Below are positions 51,897-61,643 of a DNA stretch of 64,000 nt, piece after piece; position 1 is the first letter of the stretch; each line of letters opens with the position of its first letter. The notes under the pieces were generated by a model. The model did not search any database. It worked only from the letters and a program-made list of their open reading frames with translations, and had not been told where the DNA came from. A program made the translations under genes and the position numbers. The DNA comes from JAGPUQ01 sp049325095 (lineage in GTDB: Bacteria; Pseudomonadota; Gammaproteobacteria; Pseudomonadales; Porticoccaceae), in contig JBMOPO010000018.1 in the NCBI GenBank assembly GCA_049325095.1, positions 62,001-126,000 on the forward strand. The letters run 5' to 3'.

Positions 51897-54305
51897 TCAG
51901 CCGGCGGCGGCTGCGCCCCGGCGATCCCGGGCGGACAGCAGCCAGCGCGCCAGCGCGGGCAGGATCAGGATGGCGCCCAGCATGTTGGTCAGGAACAGGA
52001 AGGTGAGCAGGATGCCCATGTCGGCCTGAAATTTCAGCGAGGCGAAGATCCAGGTGGCGACCCCCGCACCCAGCGTCAGCCCGATGAAGATCACCGCCTT
52101 GCCGGTCAGTCGCATCGCCTTGTAGAAGGCCTCTTCCAGGGAGTCGCCATCGTCGAGATAGCCCCGCATCGCGGCATAGATGTAAATGGCGTAGTCCACC
52201 CCGACACCGACCCCCAGGGCCATCATGGGCAGGGTGTTCACCTTGAGGCCAATCTCGAGCATGGCCATCATGGCATTGCCGAGCAGGGAGACCACCACCA
52301 GCGGTATCACGATACAGGCCATCCCGGTCACCGAGCGGAACGCCAGCAAGGTCAGCACCACGGTGACCGCATACACCCAGCCCAGCATGGGCCGCTCGGC
52401 CGCCGAAACGGTCTGATTGGTTGCGGCGATGATGCCGACATTGCCCGCGGCGAGCCGGATCCGGAACTTTTCCTCCGGCAGGGTGGAGTCGTAGCGCTCG
52501 ATACCTTCGATGATGCGATCGATGGTCTCGGCCTTGTGGTCCACGGTATAGATATGCACCGGCATGGCGGTGCAGTCTGCGTTCATCAACTCCTTGCCGC
52601 CGCCGCCCATGTGGTAGAGCGTCGAAGACATGCTGTACTTGTTGCGCGACAACTCGTACCAGCGCGCGCTGCCCTCGTTGTTGGCGGCCATGATCACTTT
52701 CATGGCTCTGGCCAGCGAGTCGACCGACTGCACGCCCGGCAGATCCCTGACATACCAGGCGAACCGGTCCATTTCCTTCATCACCTCGTAATCCACACAG
52801 GCGTTCTCCGGCGCCTCGATGATCACCGACAGCTTGTCCACGCCGATGGAGAATTTCTCAGCAATCGCATTGCTGTCGATGTTGTAGCGCGCCTCCTCGC
52901 GCAATTCGGGGATGCCGGCGTGCAGATCGCCGATAGCCATCTCCCGACCCTTGGCGATGCCAAAAACAGTCAGCACCGCGACCAGCGCCAGGATGGCCAG
53001 CGATGGCCCGGTCCGGGTGGCGCGCGCAATGAATCGCCACAGGGAGTCCCGCTTGGCCTCCGCTTCCCGGTGCCGGCGCCGATATTCTTCGAGATTGGGG
53101 ATCTTCACATAGGAGAGCATCACCGGCAGCAGAATCATCTTGGTGAACAGCATGATCGCCATACCCACGCTGGCGGTGATGGCGGTCTCCCGCACGATGC
53201 CGATCTCGATCAACAGGATGGTGGCGAAACTCACCGAGGTGGTGATCACCGCCAGCGCACCCGGGATCAGCAGGCGCCGGAAGGTGCGCTGCGCCGCCTC
53301 CATGCTGTCCACCCCGGTCAAATCGGGGGGAGCGGGCACGATCGGGCGGCCATGGCTGTCCGTCGCGCCGCCGTACATGACCTCGCCCATCCAGCCGCTG
53401 ATCATCTGCACCCCGTGGCTGACGCCGATGGCGAACACCAGGAAGGGCACCAGGATGGACATGGGGTCGAGGCCGTAGCCGAGCATGTCGAGCGAGCCGA
53501 GCAACCCGACCACCGCCACCAGCGAGACGATCGGCGGCAACAGCGACAGGATCACGGACTTCGTGTAGAACCACAGCAAAAACCCGGTGACCAGCAGGGT
53601 GATGCCAAAGAACATCACCACATCGCGGGCGCCCTCGGCGATGTCGCCGGTCGATTTGGCGAAACCGATGATCCGGACATCGATCCGGTCGGTCTCGAAC
53701 TTCTTGCGGATCTTCTCCTCCAGATCGGCCGCCACCTTCTGGTAATCCAGGGGCTGCCTGGTGGTGGGATCGCGCTCGATCAGGTCGGCGCGGATCAGCG
53801 CTCCGGAAAAATCGTTGGCGACGAGATTGCCCAGACGCCCGGACTTGATGATGTTGCTGCGGACGATCGGCATCCACTCTTCGGTGGGGCGGAATTCGGC
53901 GGGCACCACATTGCCCCCGGAAAAGCCGTCCTCCACCACCTCGATGTAGCGCACATTGGGCGTGAAGATCGAGGTCACGGTGGAGCGCGCGATCCCGGGC
54001 AGGAAAAACACCTCATCGGTGGCCAGCCGCATCGCCTCAAAGAACTCGGGATTGAAGATCGTGCCCTCCTTCTGGATGAGGGCGACGATGATCTGGTTGC
54101 CGGTGCCGAAATCCGCCTGATAGTGCTTCAGGGTCTTGATGTATTCGTGATTGAAGGGCAGCAGCTTCTCGAAGCCCGCATCCACGCGGAGCTTGAGCGC
54201 GTTGATGCCCATGAACACCGTCAGCGCGGCAAACAGGAGCAGGATCAGCGGCCGATTGGAGAACATCAGGCGGATGATCCGATCCATCAGGGCTTCTCTC
54301 GTCAT
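51897..54305 (-). CDS. MMPL/RND family membrane transporter
   Basis: An 802-residue inner-membrane protein of the RND superfamily with two repeats of one plus five helices and large periplasmic loops. It shows RPLILLLFAALTVFMG at helix 1, AIGVSHGVQMISGW, VITTSVSFATILLIEIGIV and, in the second half, MMALGVGVGVDYAIYIYAAM. Members export or move hydrophobic molecules such as lipids and hopanoids. Starts at 54305 and 54287 (MDRIIRL) are both plausible. It follows the YCF48-like gene by 53 bp, an association known from DUF1302/DUF1329 clusters. Confidence 0.9.
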   Translation of the reverse strand: MTREALMDRIIRLMFSNRPLILLLFAALTVFMGINALKLRVDAGFEKLLPFNHEYIKTLKHYQADFGTGNQIIVALIQKEGTIFNPEFFEAMRLATDEVFFLPGIARSTVTSIFTPNVRYIEVVEDGFSGGNVVPAEFRPTEEWMPIVRSNIIKSGRLGNLVANDFSGALIRADLIERDPTTRQPLDYQKVAADLEEKIRKKFETDRIDVRIIGFAKSTGDIAEGARDVVMFFGITLLVTGFLLWFYTKSVILSLLPPIVSLVAVVGLLGSLDMLGYGLDPMSILVPFLVFAIGVSHGVQMISGWMGEVMYGGATDSHGRPIVPAPPDLTGVDSMEAAQRTFRRLLIPGALAVITTSVSFATILLIEIGIVRETAITASVGMAIMLFTKMILLPVMLSYVKIPNLEEYRRRHREAEAKRDSLWRFIARATRTGPSLAILALVAVLTVFGIAKGREMAIGDLHAGIPELREEARYNIDSNAIAEKFSIGVDKLSVIIEAPENACVDYEVMKEMDRFAWYVRDLPGVQSVDSLARAMKVIMAANNEGSARWYELSRNKYSMSSTLYHMGGGGKELMNADCTAMPVHIYTVDHKAETIDRIIEGIERYDSTLPEEKFRIRLAAGNVGIIAATNQTVSAAERPMLGWVYAVTVVLTLLAFRSVTGMACIVIPLVVVSLLGNAMMAMLEIGLKVNTLPMMALGVGVGVDYAIYIYAAMRGYLDDGDSLEEAFYKAMRLTGKAVIFIGLTLGAGVATWIFASLKFQADMGILLTFLFLTNMLGAILILPALARWLLSARDRRGAAAAG

Positions 54306-54358
54306 TCCAGGCACCTGTCGATGAGTACGGTAGGCGAAGCGTCGGTGGCTCCCGGCCG

Positions 54359-55552
54359 CTACGGCAGCGGAAACACCCTGGCGCCGGCGTCGCCGAACAG
54401 CAGCAGCTGCCGCGCGCCCAGTTTCTGCGCAGACACGAAGCCCTCGAATCCCGGATAGGGGATCAATTCGGCCTTGGCGGCGTTTCTGCTCAGGTGGAAC
54501 AGGGTTCCACCTGTGCCGACGGCGACCGAGGTGCCGTCGTCCAGCTCGATGACGTCGTTGATGTTCTCGGTCCGGCCACCGGTATCGACGGCCTGCCAGT
54601 TGCCGTCCAGATCGGTGGCCTTGAACAGGTGTCCGCGCAGCCCGTAGATCAGGATCTCCCCGCTGCTGAGCCGGTTCACGCCGAAGAAGGAGCCGGCGTA
54701 GGGCGAGGGGATCACCGTCCAGGGGCCCGCGGTGTCTGCTGGACCTGCTTCTTCAGGGCTTGTTTCCGGGCTCGCTTCCGGCTGCGCCGGGTCGCCGGCG
54801 AGCTCCGCGGGCAGCGCCGGCGCCGTCCCCGAATTCCCGGTATCCGCCGGTGAAGCCGCCGCCGGTGCGGGATCCGCTATCCGATAGTGCAGCAGGGTGC
54901 CCAATTCACCGACGATGAAAAATCCGTCTTCCAGTCGATGAAAGGCGTTGAAATTGGGCTCCGGCTCCTGATCGAGCCCCTCCAGGAGGTCGTACAGCTC
55001 TCCGGTATCGACCTTCTGCCAGGTCTTGCCGCCATCCTCGGTGGCCAGCATCAGCGAAAACGCGCCTATGGCCCACCCGCGGAGCCGATCGTCAAAGTGA
55101 AGGTCGAGAATGGGTTTGGGCAGATCACCGTCGGTGATCGGCTCCTCGTACTGGATCTGCCAGCTTTCGCCGCCGTCGGTGGTATGCAGGATCAGGGTAT
55201 CGTGCCCGGCGGCCCATCCCTCCCTGTCGTCGATGAAGAACACCGTGGTCAACAGCACCTGCGACGGGACCTCCGCCTGAATCCAGCGCTCGCCATCGAG
55301 GGAATAGACGATCACGCCGTTGCTGCCCACCGCGACCACCCGGTCGGAAAGCTGCGCGGAGTCGGTGAGCAGCGCCTTGTGGGCGATGCTGGACCTGAGC
55401 GCGGGAATCTGCACCGAGTCCGCCGCCTCCACCCGCACCGCCAGCGGCAGGTGCAGCAGAACCAGCAGCAGCGCGATATGGCGGCCCCGGATCCGGCGCG
55501 CCGCGCGGACGGTGGCGACGACACCGGCCACCCCGCGACCCACGGATTCCAT
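54359..55552 (-). CDS. YCF48-related beta-propeller protein
   Basis: A 397-residue secreted protein with a signal segment (HIALLLVLLHLPLAVRVEAA) and BNR/YCF48 repeats: AVGSNGVIVYSLDGERW, GHDTLILHTTDGGESWQ, MLATEDGGKTWQKVDTG and ATDLDGNWQAVDTGG. A Pro/Ala/Glu-rich linker (about 245-285) interrupts the propeller. YCF48 relatives help assemble photosystem II in phototrophs, but the copies beside MMPL transporters are thought to be periplasmic accessory proteins. The ATG at 55552 gives a proper signal peptide. Confidence 0.85.
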   Translation of the reverse strand: MESVGRGVAGVVATVRAARRIRGRHIALLLVLLHLPLAVRVEAADSVQIPALRSSIAHKALLTDSAQLSDRVVAVGSNGVIVYSLDGERWIQAEVPSQVLLTTVFFIDDREGWAAGHDTLILHTTDGGESWQIQYEEPITDGDLPKPILDLHFDDRLRGWAIGAFSLMLATEDGGKTWQKVDTGELYDLLEGLDQEPEPNFNAFHRLEDGFFIVGELGTLLHYRIADPAPAAASPADTGNSGTAPALPAELAGDPAQPEASPETSPEEAGPADTAGPWTVIPSPYAGSFFGVNRLSSGEILIYGLRGHLFKATDLDGNWQAVDTGGRTENINDVIELDDGTSVAVGTGGTLFHLSRNAAKAELIPYPGFEGFVSAQKLGARQLLLFGDAGARVFPLP

Positions 55553-55914
55553 CGTCAGCCCTCCGTGCAGGCGCAGCGGACAATGCCCGGACGTGCCATG
55601 TTCAAATGGCCTTGGACCAGATCTCATTTGGTGCTACCTAGCAATCGTTGGAATGTTCGGCACGAACGTCGCCCGCTTTTCTTGTTATCGCCGGTCTCGG
55701 TCCTGGAGCCGCACCGCCGCCGGGAAGCGGGCGGCCCGCGCTCGTTTTCGCTTGTGGACCGCGGATCGGCGCGTGCCAAGGGTACTCCTTTTTTCGGAGC
55801 TGACAATCCACTCCGGATACCAACCGATGCCCGTTCAGCAGCCTCGATCGGACGGTTGTTCCACCCGGTGGAGACCGGGCCACCCGGGGCCCGGTCCCGT
55901 CACACCGGCTCGCT
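55553..55914. other. 362-bp gap inside the DUF1302-MMPL cluster
   Basis: No gene is seen. A 13-bp dyad GTTCG-GCA-CGAAC lies at 55655-55667, about 103 bp upstream of the YCF48-like gene, and a GC hairpin GACCGGGCC/GGCCCGGTC lies near 55874-55898, just after the DUF1329 stop, without a T tract. The dyad could be an operator for the downstream half of the cluster; that is a guess. Confidence 0.4.
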
Positions 55915-57342
55915 TCAACGAATACCGCGCCGCCGGATTTCACCGGGAGTGAAGTAGTCGTCGCCGGCGCGAAAATCAAACTTCGGCGCGCCGTCTTCGT
56001 TGTCCAGGCCGAGAATCACCATCCGGCCGGCCTGCATGTCGTACTGGTTCTCGATGGTGGAGTCCAGATAGCCGACATCCTGGTACATCACCGGATGCAA
56101 CTCATACAGTCGCCACAACTGGTTGCGGCGATCGTAGTGGTCGCCCAGCAGGTACCACCAACTGTCCTCGTCGAGATACATCATGCGCGCGCCGTAGTCA
56201 TGGGTGGTGCCCTCCTTGAGGGTACCCTTGAGTTTCCACACCCGGTGCAGTTCGTAGCGGACGAGGTCCTGGTTCAAGCGCCCCTGGTCGGTGATGATAT
56301 CGGTGACCTTGAGGTCGCTACTGTGCAGCCGGTAGGCGTTGTAGGGCACATAGACTTCCGCCTTGCCCTCCAGCGTCCACTCGAACCGATCGTTGGGGCC
56401 GTTGTAACCAAACTTCTGATCGGTGGTCGCCAGGCCATCGCTGGAGGTGAGCGGGTTGTCGTAGACGATCTGCGGCGCCCGCTTCACCCGCCGCTGGCCG
56501 GGGCTGTAGCTCCAGGCCTGGCGGAACTGATTGACGAAGCTGACCGGGTCCCGGGCCAGCACCACCTGACCGGCCTGCTTGGCCGGCGCCGTGGTGGTCT
56601 GGTAGTACTTCAGCCCGCCACCCGGGGAGGTCGGATCGTAGTTGGAGTTGCTCCAACCGTTCTCGGGATCGCTGTAGGGCCAGTGCTGCTGTACCGACAG
56701 CTTGTTTACCTCGTAGGAGCCGCTGCTGGTCACCGGAGCGATATTGTCCCAGCTGTCTTTCCACGGCGTAACCGGGCGGGTGAACAGATTCATGATGCCC
56801 TGGGCGCCATTCTTCGGGATCGGGAACGCCCAGGCGTTGCGCGCATTTTCGAACCCGATCAGGCCGGGAAACTTGGTCGAGATCACGATCCTGGCCTGGC
56901 CGGCGTTCTTGAGCGCGGCTTCATAGATATGCGGTTTGAACACCGCACTGCGCCGGGTCGGGTAGATGTTCATGAAGTAGTCCGGATAGGTCTCGAACAT
57001 CTTCTGCTGACCCGGGGTCAGCTTGTCGGCATGCTCCTTGTAGTTCTGCGCGGTGATCTTGAACAGCACCTGGTCGGCGGCGAAGGGATCTGGATGAAAT
57101 TCGCCGGGCTTGAAGCCCGGCGGAACCGGCAGCGGCTCGTTCTTCCACGCCGGGATGGTGCCCGCGGCGTTGCCGGCGCGGATCGCCCCAGCCGGCGTCA
57201 GCTCGGTGCCCTCCAGACCCAGCTTGGCCAGCTCCTCCGCAGTCGGCTGTTCGTTGTAGTCCTGCGCAGCGGCGGAATGCGCCATCGCCAGCCCCAGTAC
57301 CAGGGCGCTCGCGGTACCCAGGAATTGCCTGTAAATCGTCAT
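55915..57342 (-). CDS. DUF1329 periplasmic protein
   Basis: A 475-residue protein with a signal peptide ending near AHSAAAQD. The DUF1329 body includes LTPAGAIRAGNAAGTIPAW, YPDYFMNIYPTRRS, GYNGPNDRFEWTLEGKAEVYV and LDEDSWWYLLGDHYDRRNQL. The family has a LolB-like fold and is thought to carry hydrophobic molecules in the periplasm together with DUF1302 outer-membrane proteins. It starts 12 bp after the DUF1302 stop, so the two are cotranscribed. Confidence 0.92.
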   Translation of the reverse strand: MTIYRQFLGTASALVLGLAMAHSAAAQDYNEQPTAEELAKLGLEGTELTPAGAIRAGNAAGTIPAWKNEPLPVPPGFKPGEFHPDPFAADQVLFKITAQNYKEHADKLTPGQQKMFETYPDYFMNIYPTRRSAVFKPHIYEAALKNAGQARIVISTKFPGLIGFENARNAWAFPIPKNGAQGIMNLFTRPVTPWKDSWDNIAPVTSSGSYEVNKLSVQQHWPYSDPENGWSNSNYDPTSPGGGLKYYQTTTAPAKQAGQVVLARDPVSFVNQFRQAWSYSPGQRRVKRAPQIVYDNPLTSSDGLATTDQKFGYNGPNDRFEWTLEGKAEVYVPYNAYRLHSSDLKVTDIITDQGRLNQDLVRYELHRVWKLKGTLKEGTTHDYGARMMYLDEDSWWYLLGDHYDRRNQLWRLYELHPVMYQDVGYLDSTIENQYDMQAGRMVILGLDNEDGAPKFDFRAGDDYFTPGEIRRRGIR

Positions 57343-57354
57343 GGATGCAGTTCC

Positions 57355-59151
57355 TCAGAAGCTGTACTTGAAGGTGATTGCGATGTTGTCCCGGTCATCC
57401 CAGACCCCGGCCGTACCCAGCCACCAGGTATGGGCGATGTCCAGCGAGGTCGAGCTCAGGTACTCGAAGGTCACCCCCACCACCGCGGTCCGCTGGTTCT
57501 CCACCAGGGCCCCACTGGTGAACGGGGTGTACCCCTCCACACCGTGCGCGAACACGAAGCGCGGCTTCACATTGAGGTTCCAGAACAGGTTGTTGTACTC
57601 GTAGGACGCCACCGCCGTGTAACCCCAGGCGAAAGGCGTAATCGGACGATCCAGCGCATCCACCCCCTTGAACCGGCCCGGATCCACCAGGGTGCCGGCC
57701 TGGGCGATGGTGTTGCCCGCCCGACCCGCCTGCGCCGCGGTCGCCGCCGCCAGACTCAAAGGCGTCACGTTCCGCCGGTCGGTGGGATCGCCGTGATCCA
57801 GGTCGTCGATCCAGGACAGCGCGACATCGAACACATAGCTCTGCCGGTCGGCGCCGAACGGCCCGCCACCCTGGGACATCACCACATTGCCCAGCCACAT
57901 CCAGGTGTTGGAGGCGCCCACGTCACAACCGGGCACCAGCGGGGTGAACGCCGGATTCCGCGCAAAGACCGCGCCGGCGCCGAACAGGTTCATGCACTGG
58001 CGGGTATCGACGAAGTTCTCCCGCAGGTTGAGCTCGGTGCCGAACGACAGGCCGGTCTTGCCCAGCTCACCGCCCAGGGAGATGGCATAGGTGTCCTGAT
58101 CCTCGGCGTAGACCGATTGGTAGGTGAGGCCGGTAGGGCCCATGGGGCTGGTGGGATCGAAATCGGCCTGCAGATAGGGAATGAAACTGTGGCTGCGCAC
58201 CCAGTAGAATCCCAGCTCCGCGGAGTTCCAGTCCTCGATGACGAAGCGTGTCGCCAGACCCCACTGGCCGCCGCGGTCGGCATAGTCATGACCGCGGTAC
58301 TCAAGGCCAGGCGCGTTCAAATCCGGATTGAAGCCCGGGCCCAGGAAGTCGAAGGGGCTGAACAGGGTGCCCGGCGAGATGAAAATGCTCGGCCGCCAGT
58401 TCCAGACGTAGTAGGCCTCGACATTCCAGGTGTCGGTCAGGTCGTAGGAGGCCCACACCATTTCCTGGGGCAGCAGCCGCTCCTTGACCTCGGCCCCGGG
58501 GGTCACCCGGCCGTTGACATCCTCCGGGCTCTGCGCGGTCGAGAGCCCGCCGCCCATGATGTTGCTCTCGCCCCAGCTGATCACCTGCTTGCCGACCCGC
58601 GCCGAGAGCGCCCGGTCCGCCACCGTCCAACTGCCGAACACGAAGGCATCGAGCAGGGTGAACTTGTTGGCTGCGTCCTGGGCGCCGTCGGGCACCCCGT
58701 CGAGGGTGCCGGCCGGGGTACGGCCGAAGCAGTTGTCGCAGTCCTTGGAGTTCAGCGTGTAGTCGTAGAGGTACTTGAAGCGGGTGAAAAACCCGTAGTC
58801 GCCCTTGGACATCCCGAACTCGCCGAGATAGGTCAGCGGCGTGCTGTAGATGTCGCCGGCATCGTTGAAGATGTTCCAGTTGCCGCTGGCCTGAAAGGTG
58901 GGATGCCGGGCGCTCTGGGTGCGCATGGCGGTGGAGACGGAGACGGTGCTGTCCAGGTAGGCTTCGATCTCCGGATCGGAGAAATCGAGCCGCAGCGCAC
59001 TGGCCGGCGCCGCCGCCAGGGCGAGCGCGGCAAGACCTGCGCCATCGCGCAACCAACGATTCTTGCGTTTCGTGGAGACCCCTTGGCGAGCGCCGCCGTC
59101 CCGAACACCATGGGCACGCGGACGCGCCAGGTCATGATCTGACTGGTTCAA
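57355..59151 (-). CDS. DUF1302 outer-membrane beta-barrel protein
   Basis: A 598-residue protein with a signal segment (residues about 25-52, KRKNRWLRDGAGLAALALAA, then APASA) and a beta-rich body ending in a C-terminal Phe (ITFKYSF), the outer-membrane barrel signature. DUF1302 hallmarks are VGKQVISWGESNIMGGGLS, EVKERLLPQEMVWASYDLTD and WNWRPSIFISPG. It is probably a channel for hydrophobic substrates. The start is a TTG preceded by AAAGGGGGTAG; no better in-frame start precedes the signal peptide. It is the first gene of the cluster. Confidence 0.9.
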   Translation of the reverse strand: MNQSDHDLARPRAHGVRDGGARQGVSTKRKNRWLRDGAGLAALALAAAPASALRLDFSDPEIEAYLDSTVSVSTAMRTQSARHPTFQASGNWNIFNDAGDIYSTPLTYLGEFGMSKGDYGFFTRFKYLYDYTLNSKDCDNCFGRTPAGTLDGVPDGAQDAANKFTLLDAFVFGSWTVADRALSARVGKQVISWGESNIMGGGLSTAQSPEDVNGRVTPGAEVKERLLPQEMVWASYDLTDTWNVEAYYVWNWRPSIFISPGTLFSPFDFLGPGFNPDLNAPGLEYRGHDYADRGGQWGLATRFVIEDWNSAELGFYWVRSHSFIPYLQADFDPTSPMGPTGLTYQSVYAEDQDTYAISLGGELGKTGLSFGTELNLRENFVDTRQCMNLFGAGAVFARNPAFTPLVPGCDVGASNTWMWLGNVVMSQGGGPFGADRQSYVFDVALSWIDDLDHGDPTDRRNVTPLSLAAATAAQAGRAGNTIAQAGTLVDPGRFKGVDALDRPITPFAWGYTAVASYEYNNLFWNLNVKPRFVFAHGVEGYTPFTSGALVENQRTAVVGVTFEYLSSTSLDIAHTWWLGTAGVWDDRDNIAITFKYSF

Positions 59152-59432
59152 AACTACCCCCTTTGAGCTTGGTTACTTCTGTTATTACCGCGTCGAATAC
59201 TTCCCTGCGCAGCCGGGGTCAGTGTTTGCGCAAACCCGGCCGGCGCCGGAGCCCGGCCAACTTAAAGCCTCCGGCAATGGCTCGTCAAGCAATTTACACA
59301 TCAATTCTCCGGCCACCGGGTCTCTGCCGCGCGGCGCGGCGTCGAGGGCGGGCCGGGTTGCCCTGTCTCCGGAGCCCGGTTTGCGCTAGCATCTGGCGCT
59401 GGCTGTGCCCACCTGCTCCCCACCCGGATTGC
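59152..59432. promoter_or_regulatory. Divergent control region with a perfect 12-bp palindrome
   Basis: It separates the DUF1302 cluster (minus) from pyrC (plus). GTTTGCGCAAAC at 59224-59235 is a perfect palindrome 73 bp upstream of the DUF1302 start, a reasonable place for a repressor site. AT-rich stretches occur at 59165-59190 and 59285-59305. No full -35/-10 pair could be chosen for either gene. Confidence 0.45.
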
Positions 59433-60488
59433 ATGCAAACGCTGACCCTCTCGCTCCCGGACGACTGGCATCTCCACCTGCGCGATCGCCAGGCACTCGC
59501 CGCCACGGTCCCCGCCGCCGCCCGACAGTTCGGCCGGGGGCTGGCGATGCCGAACCTGCGGCCACCGGTGGTCAGCGTTGCGCAGGCGCTCTCCTATCGG
59601 CAGCGGATTCTCGCCGCCCGCCCGGCGGACAGCACCTGGGAACCCCTGATGACCCTGTACCTGACCGACGACACGCCGCCCGCCGAGCTGCGCAAGGCCC
59701 GTGACAGCGGTCTGATCCTCGGGGTCAAGTACTATCCGGCGGGCGCCACCACCAACTCCGACCGCGGAGTGACCCGCCTGGAGCGGGTGTACCCGCAACT
59801 CGCAGCGATGGAGGAACTCGGCCTGCCGCTGCTGCTCCACGGCGAGGTGGCGGATCCGGATGTGGATATCTTCGATCGCGAGGCGGTGTTCGTCGAGCGC
59901 GAACTGGCGCCGCTGAGGATACGGTTTCCGGCGCTGCGCCTGGTGCTCGAACATGTCACCACCAGCGAGGGCGTGGCATTCGTCGCCGCTGCACCGGCCC
60001 AGGTCGCCGCCACCATCACGCCCCAGCATCTGCTCTTCGATCGCAATCAGTTGCTGGCCGGGGGCATTCGCCCCCACTACTACTGCCTCCCGATACTGAA
60101 GCGCGCCTCACACCGGCGCGCCCTGATCGCCGCAGCGATCGGCGGCAGCGGCAAGTTCTTTCTGGGTACGGATTCGGCCCCGCACGCCAAAGCCGCGAAG
60201 GAAGCCGCCTGTGGCTGCGCCGGCTGTTTCAGCCATCACGCCGCCCTCGAACTCTACGCGACCGCGTTCGAGGCGGCCGGCGCCCTGGACCGGCTGGAGG
60301 GCTTCGCCAGCCACTTCGGCGCCGATTACTACGGCCTGCCCCGCAACCGGGACACCATCACGCTGGAACGCCGCACCTGGCGATTGCCGGAGGAACTGGA
60401 TTTGGGGGGCGAACCCCTGGTCCCCCTGGCGGCGGGCCAGGAGTTGGCCTGGCGCATGCTCGACCGGCGCAGCGAGGTTTCGCCTTGA
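59433..60488 (+). CDS. pyrC: Dihydroorotase
   Basis: A 351-residue class II dihydroorotase of pyrimidine synthesis, close in length to E. coli PyrC (348). The first zinc motif is DDWHLHLRD, the carboxylated Lys is in GVKYYPAGATTNS, and further ligands are in LLLHGEV, LEHVTT and GTDSAPHAKAAKE. The ATG at 59433 was chosen by homology; 90 upstream codons are open but unconserved. Its TGA overlaps the TTG start of rnt. Confidence 0.95.
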   Translation: MQTLTLSLPDDWHLHLRDRQALAATVPAAARQFGRGLAMPNLRPPVVSVAQALSYRQRILAARPADSTWEPLMTLYLTDDTPPAELRKARDSGLILGVKYYPAGATTNSDRGVTRLERVYPQLAAMEELGLPLLLHGEVADPDVDIFDREAVFVERELAPLRIRFPALRLVLEHVTTSEGVAFVAAAPAQVAATITPQHLLFDRNQLLAGGIRPHYYCLPILKRASHRRALIAAAIGGSGKFFLGTDSAPHAKAAKEAACGCAGCFSHHAALELYATAFEAAGALDRLEGFASHFGADYYGLPRNRDTITLERRTWRLPEELDLGGEPLVPLAAGQELAWRMLDRRSEVSP

Positions 60489-61120
60489 TCGCCGCGCGTC
60501 TGGCGGACCGCTTTCGCGGCTATCTCCCGGTGGCGGTCGACGTCGAGACCGGCGGTTTCGATCACCGCCGGCACGCGCTGCTGGAAATCGCCGCGGTCAC
60601 CCTGACCATGGACGAACAGGGTGTCCTGGTCCCCGGGGAGCGATTGGCGATCGCCGTGCTGCCCGACCCCAACCTGTCGATCGAGCAATCCGCCCTCGAC
60701 TTCACCGGCATCGACCCGCACGCCCCCGAGCGCCGGCCCGAGCCGGAGCCGGAAGCGATGAGCCGGATCTTCGACCTGGTGCGCCGGGCGGTGCGGGAAC
60801 AGGATTGCACCCGCGCCATCATGGTCGGCCACAATGCCCATTTCGATCTGGGATTCGTCAATCGGGCGGCCGAACGCTGCAACATCAAACGCAACCCCTT
60901 CCACCCCTTCTCCTGCTTCGACACCGCCACCCTGGCCGGCCTGGCGTTCGGCCAGACCGTACTCGCCCGCGCCTGTGCCGCAGCGGACATCCCCTACGAC
61001 AGCGGCGCCGCGCACAGCGCCGGCCACGACGCCCTGTGCACCGCGGCGCTGTTCTGCTGCATCGTCAACCGCTGGCAGGCTCTCGGCGGCTGGCCCGGTC
61101 GCAGGCAGAATCCGGACTGA
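60485..61120 (+). CDS. rnt: Ribonuclease T
   Basis: A 211-residue DEDDh exonuclease that trims the 3' ends of tRNAs and other small RNAs. The acidic catalytic motifs are VAVDVETGGFD, GHNAHFDLGFV and HSAGHDAL, the last giving the His and Asp. The start is a TTG whose last two bases lie in the pyrC TGA. The pyrC-rnt-grxD neighbourhood occurs in other gammaproteobacteria. Confidence 0.94.
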   Translation: MIAARLADRFRGYLPVAVDVETGGFDHRRHALLEIAAVTLTMDEQGVLVPGERLAIAVLPDPNLSIEQSALDFTGIDPHAPERRPEPEPEAMSRIFDLVRRAVREQDCTRAIMVGHNAHFDLGFVNRAAERCNIKRNPFHPFSCFDTATLAGLAFGQTVLARACAAADIPYDSGAAHSAGHDALCTAALFCCIVNRWQALGGWPGRRQNPD

Positions 61121-61166
61121 GGGCCGCAACGGGCGGCCCGCAGCCCGCCCTCCGGGAGCGCTCGGT

Positions 61167-61484
61167 TCAGGCGTCCACCGCCTCCTGGATCAGCTTCTGC
61201 AACTCGCCGGACTCGTACATCTCGGTGACGATGTCACACCCGCCGACGAGCTCACCTCTGACCCAAAGCTGCGGGAAGGTGGGCCAATCCGCATACTTGG
61301 GGAGGTTGGCGCGAATTTCGGGATTGCTCAGCACATCGACATAGGCAAAGCGCCGGCCGCAGGCCATCAGTGCCTGCACGGTGCGGGCCGAAAAACCGCA
61401 CTGGGGCTGCTCCGGCGAGCCCTTCATGTAGAGGATGACGGGATTGCTCTCCAGTTGCTCGCGAATGGTATCGAAGATATCCAT
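61167..61484 (-). CDS. grxD: Monothiol glutaredoxin (Grx4 type)
   Basis: A 105-residue monothiol glutaredoxin with the CGFS active site (Cys29) in PQCGFSARTVQAL, VILYMKGSPEQP before it, and WPTFPQLWVRGELVGGCDIV after it, which supplies the glutathione site. Such proteins carry [2Fe-2S] clusters in Fe-S assembly and iron sensing. It converges with rnt. The ATG at 61484 was chosen by homology to GrxD. Confidence 0.95.
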   Translation of the reverse strand: MDIFDTIREQLESNPVILYMKGSPEQPQCGFSARTVQALMACGRRFAYVDVLSNPEIRANLPKYADWPTFPQLWVRGELVGGCDIVTEMYESGELQKLIQEAVDA

Positions 61485-61643
61485 GACCGGGACGACCTCG
61501 CACGACGGGTGACCGAGAGCGCCAGTGTACTGCATCCGGAAACCCCGGAAACCCGGGCCCGGCCGCCGGTCGCGCTCCCCGGGGCCCCTGGCCGACCGCG
61601 GATTGCCCTTTGGCCATGGCCACAGTAACATGCGCCCTTCGGA

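Noticed and set aside
55874..55898. GC hairpin after the DUF1329 gene as an intrinsic terminator
   Set aside because: No U tract follows on either strand.
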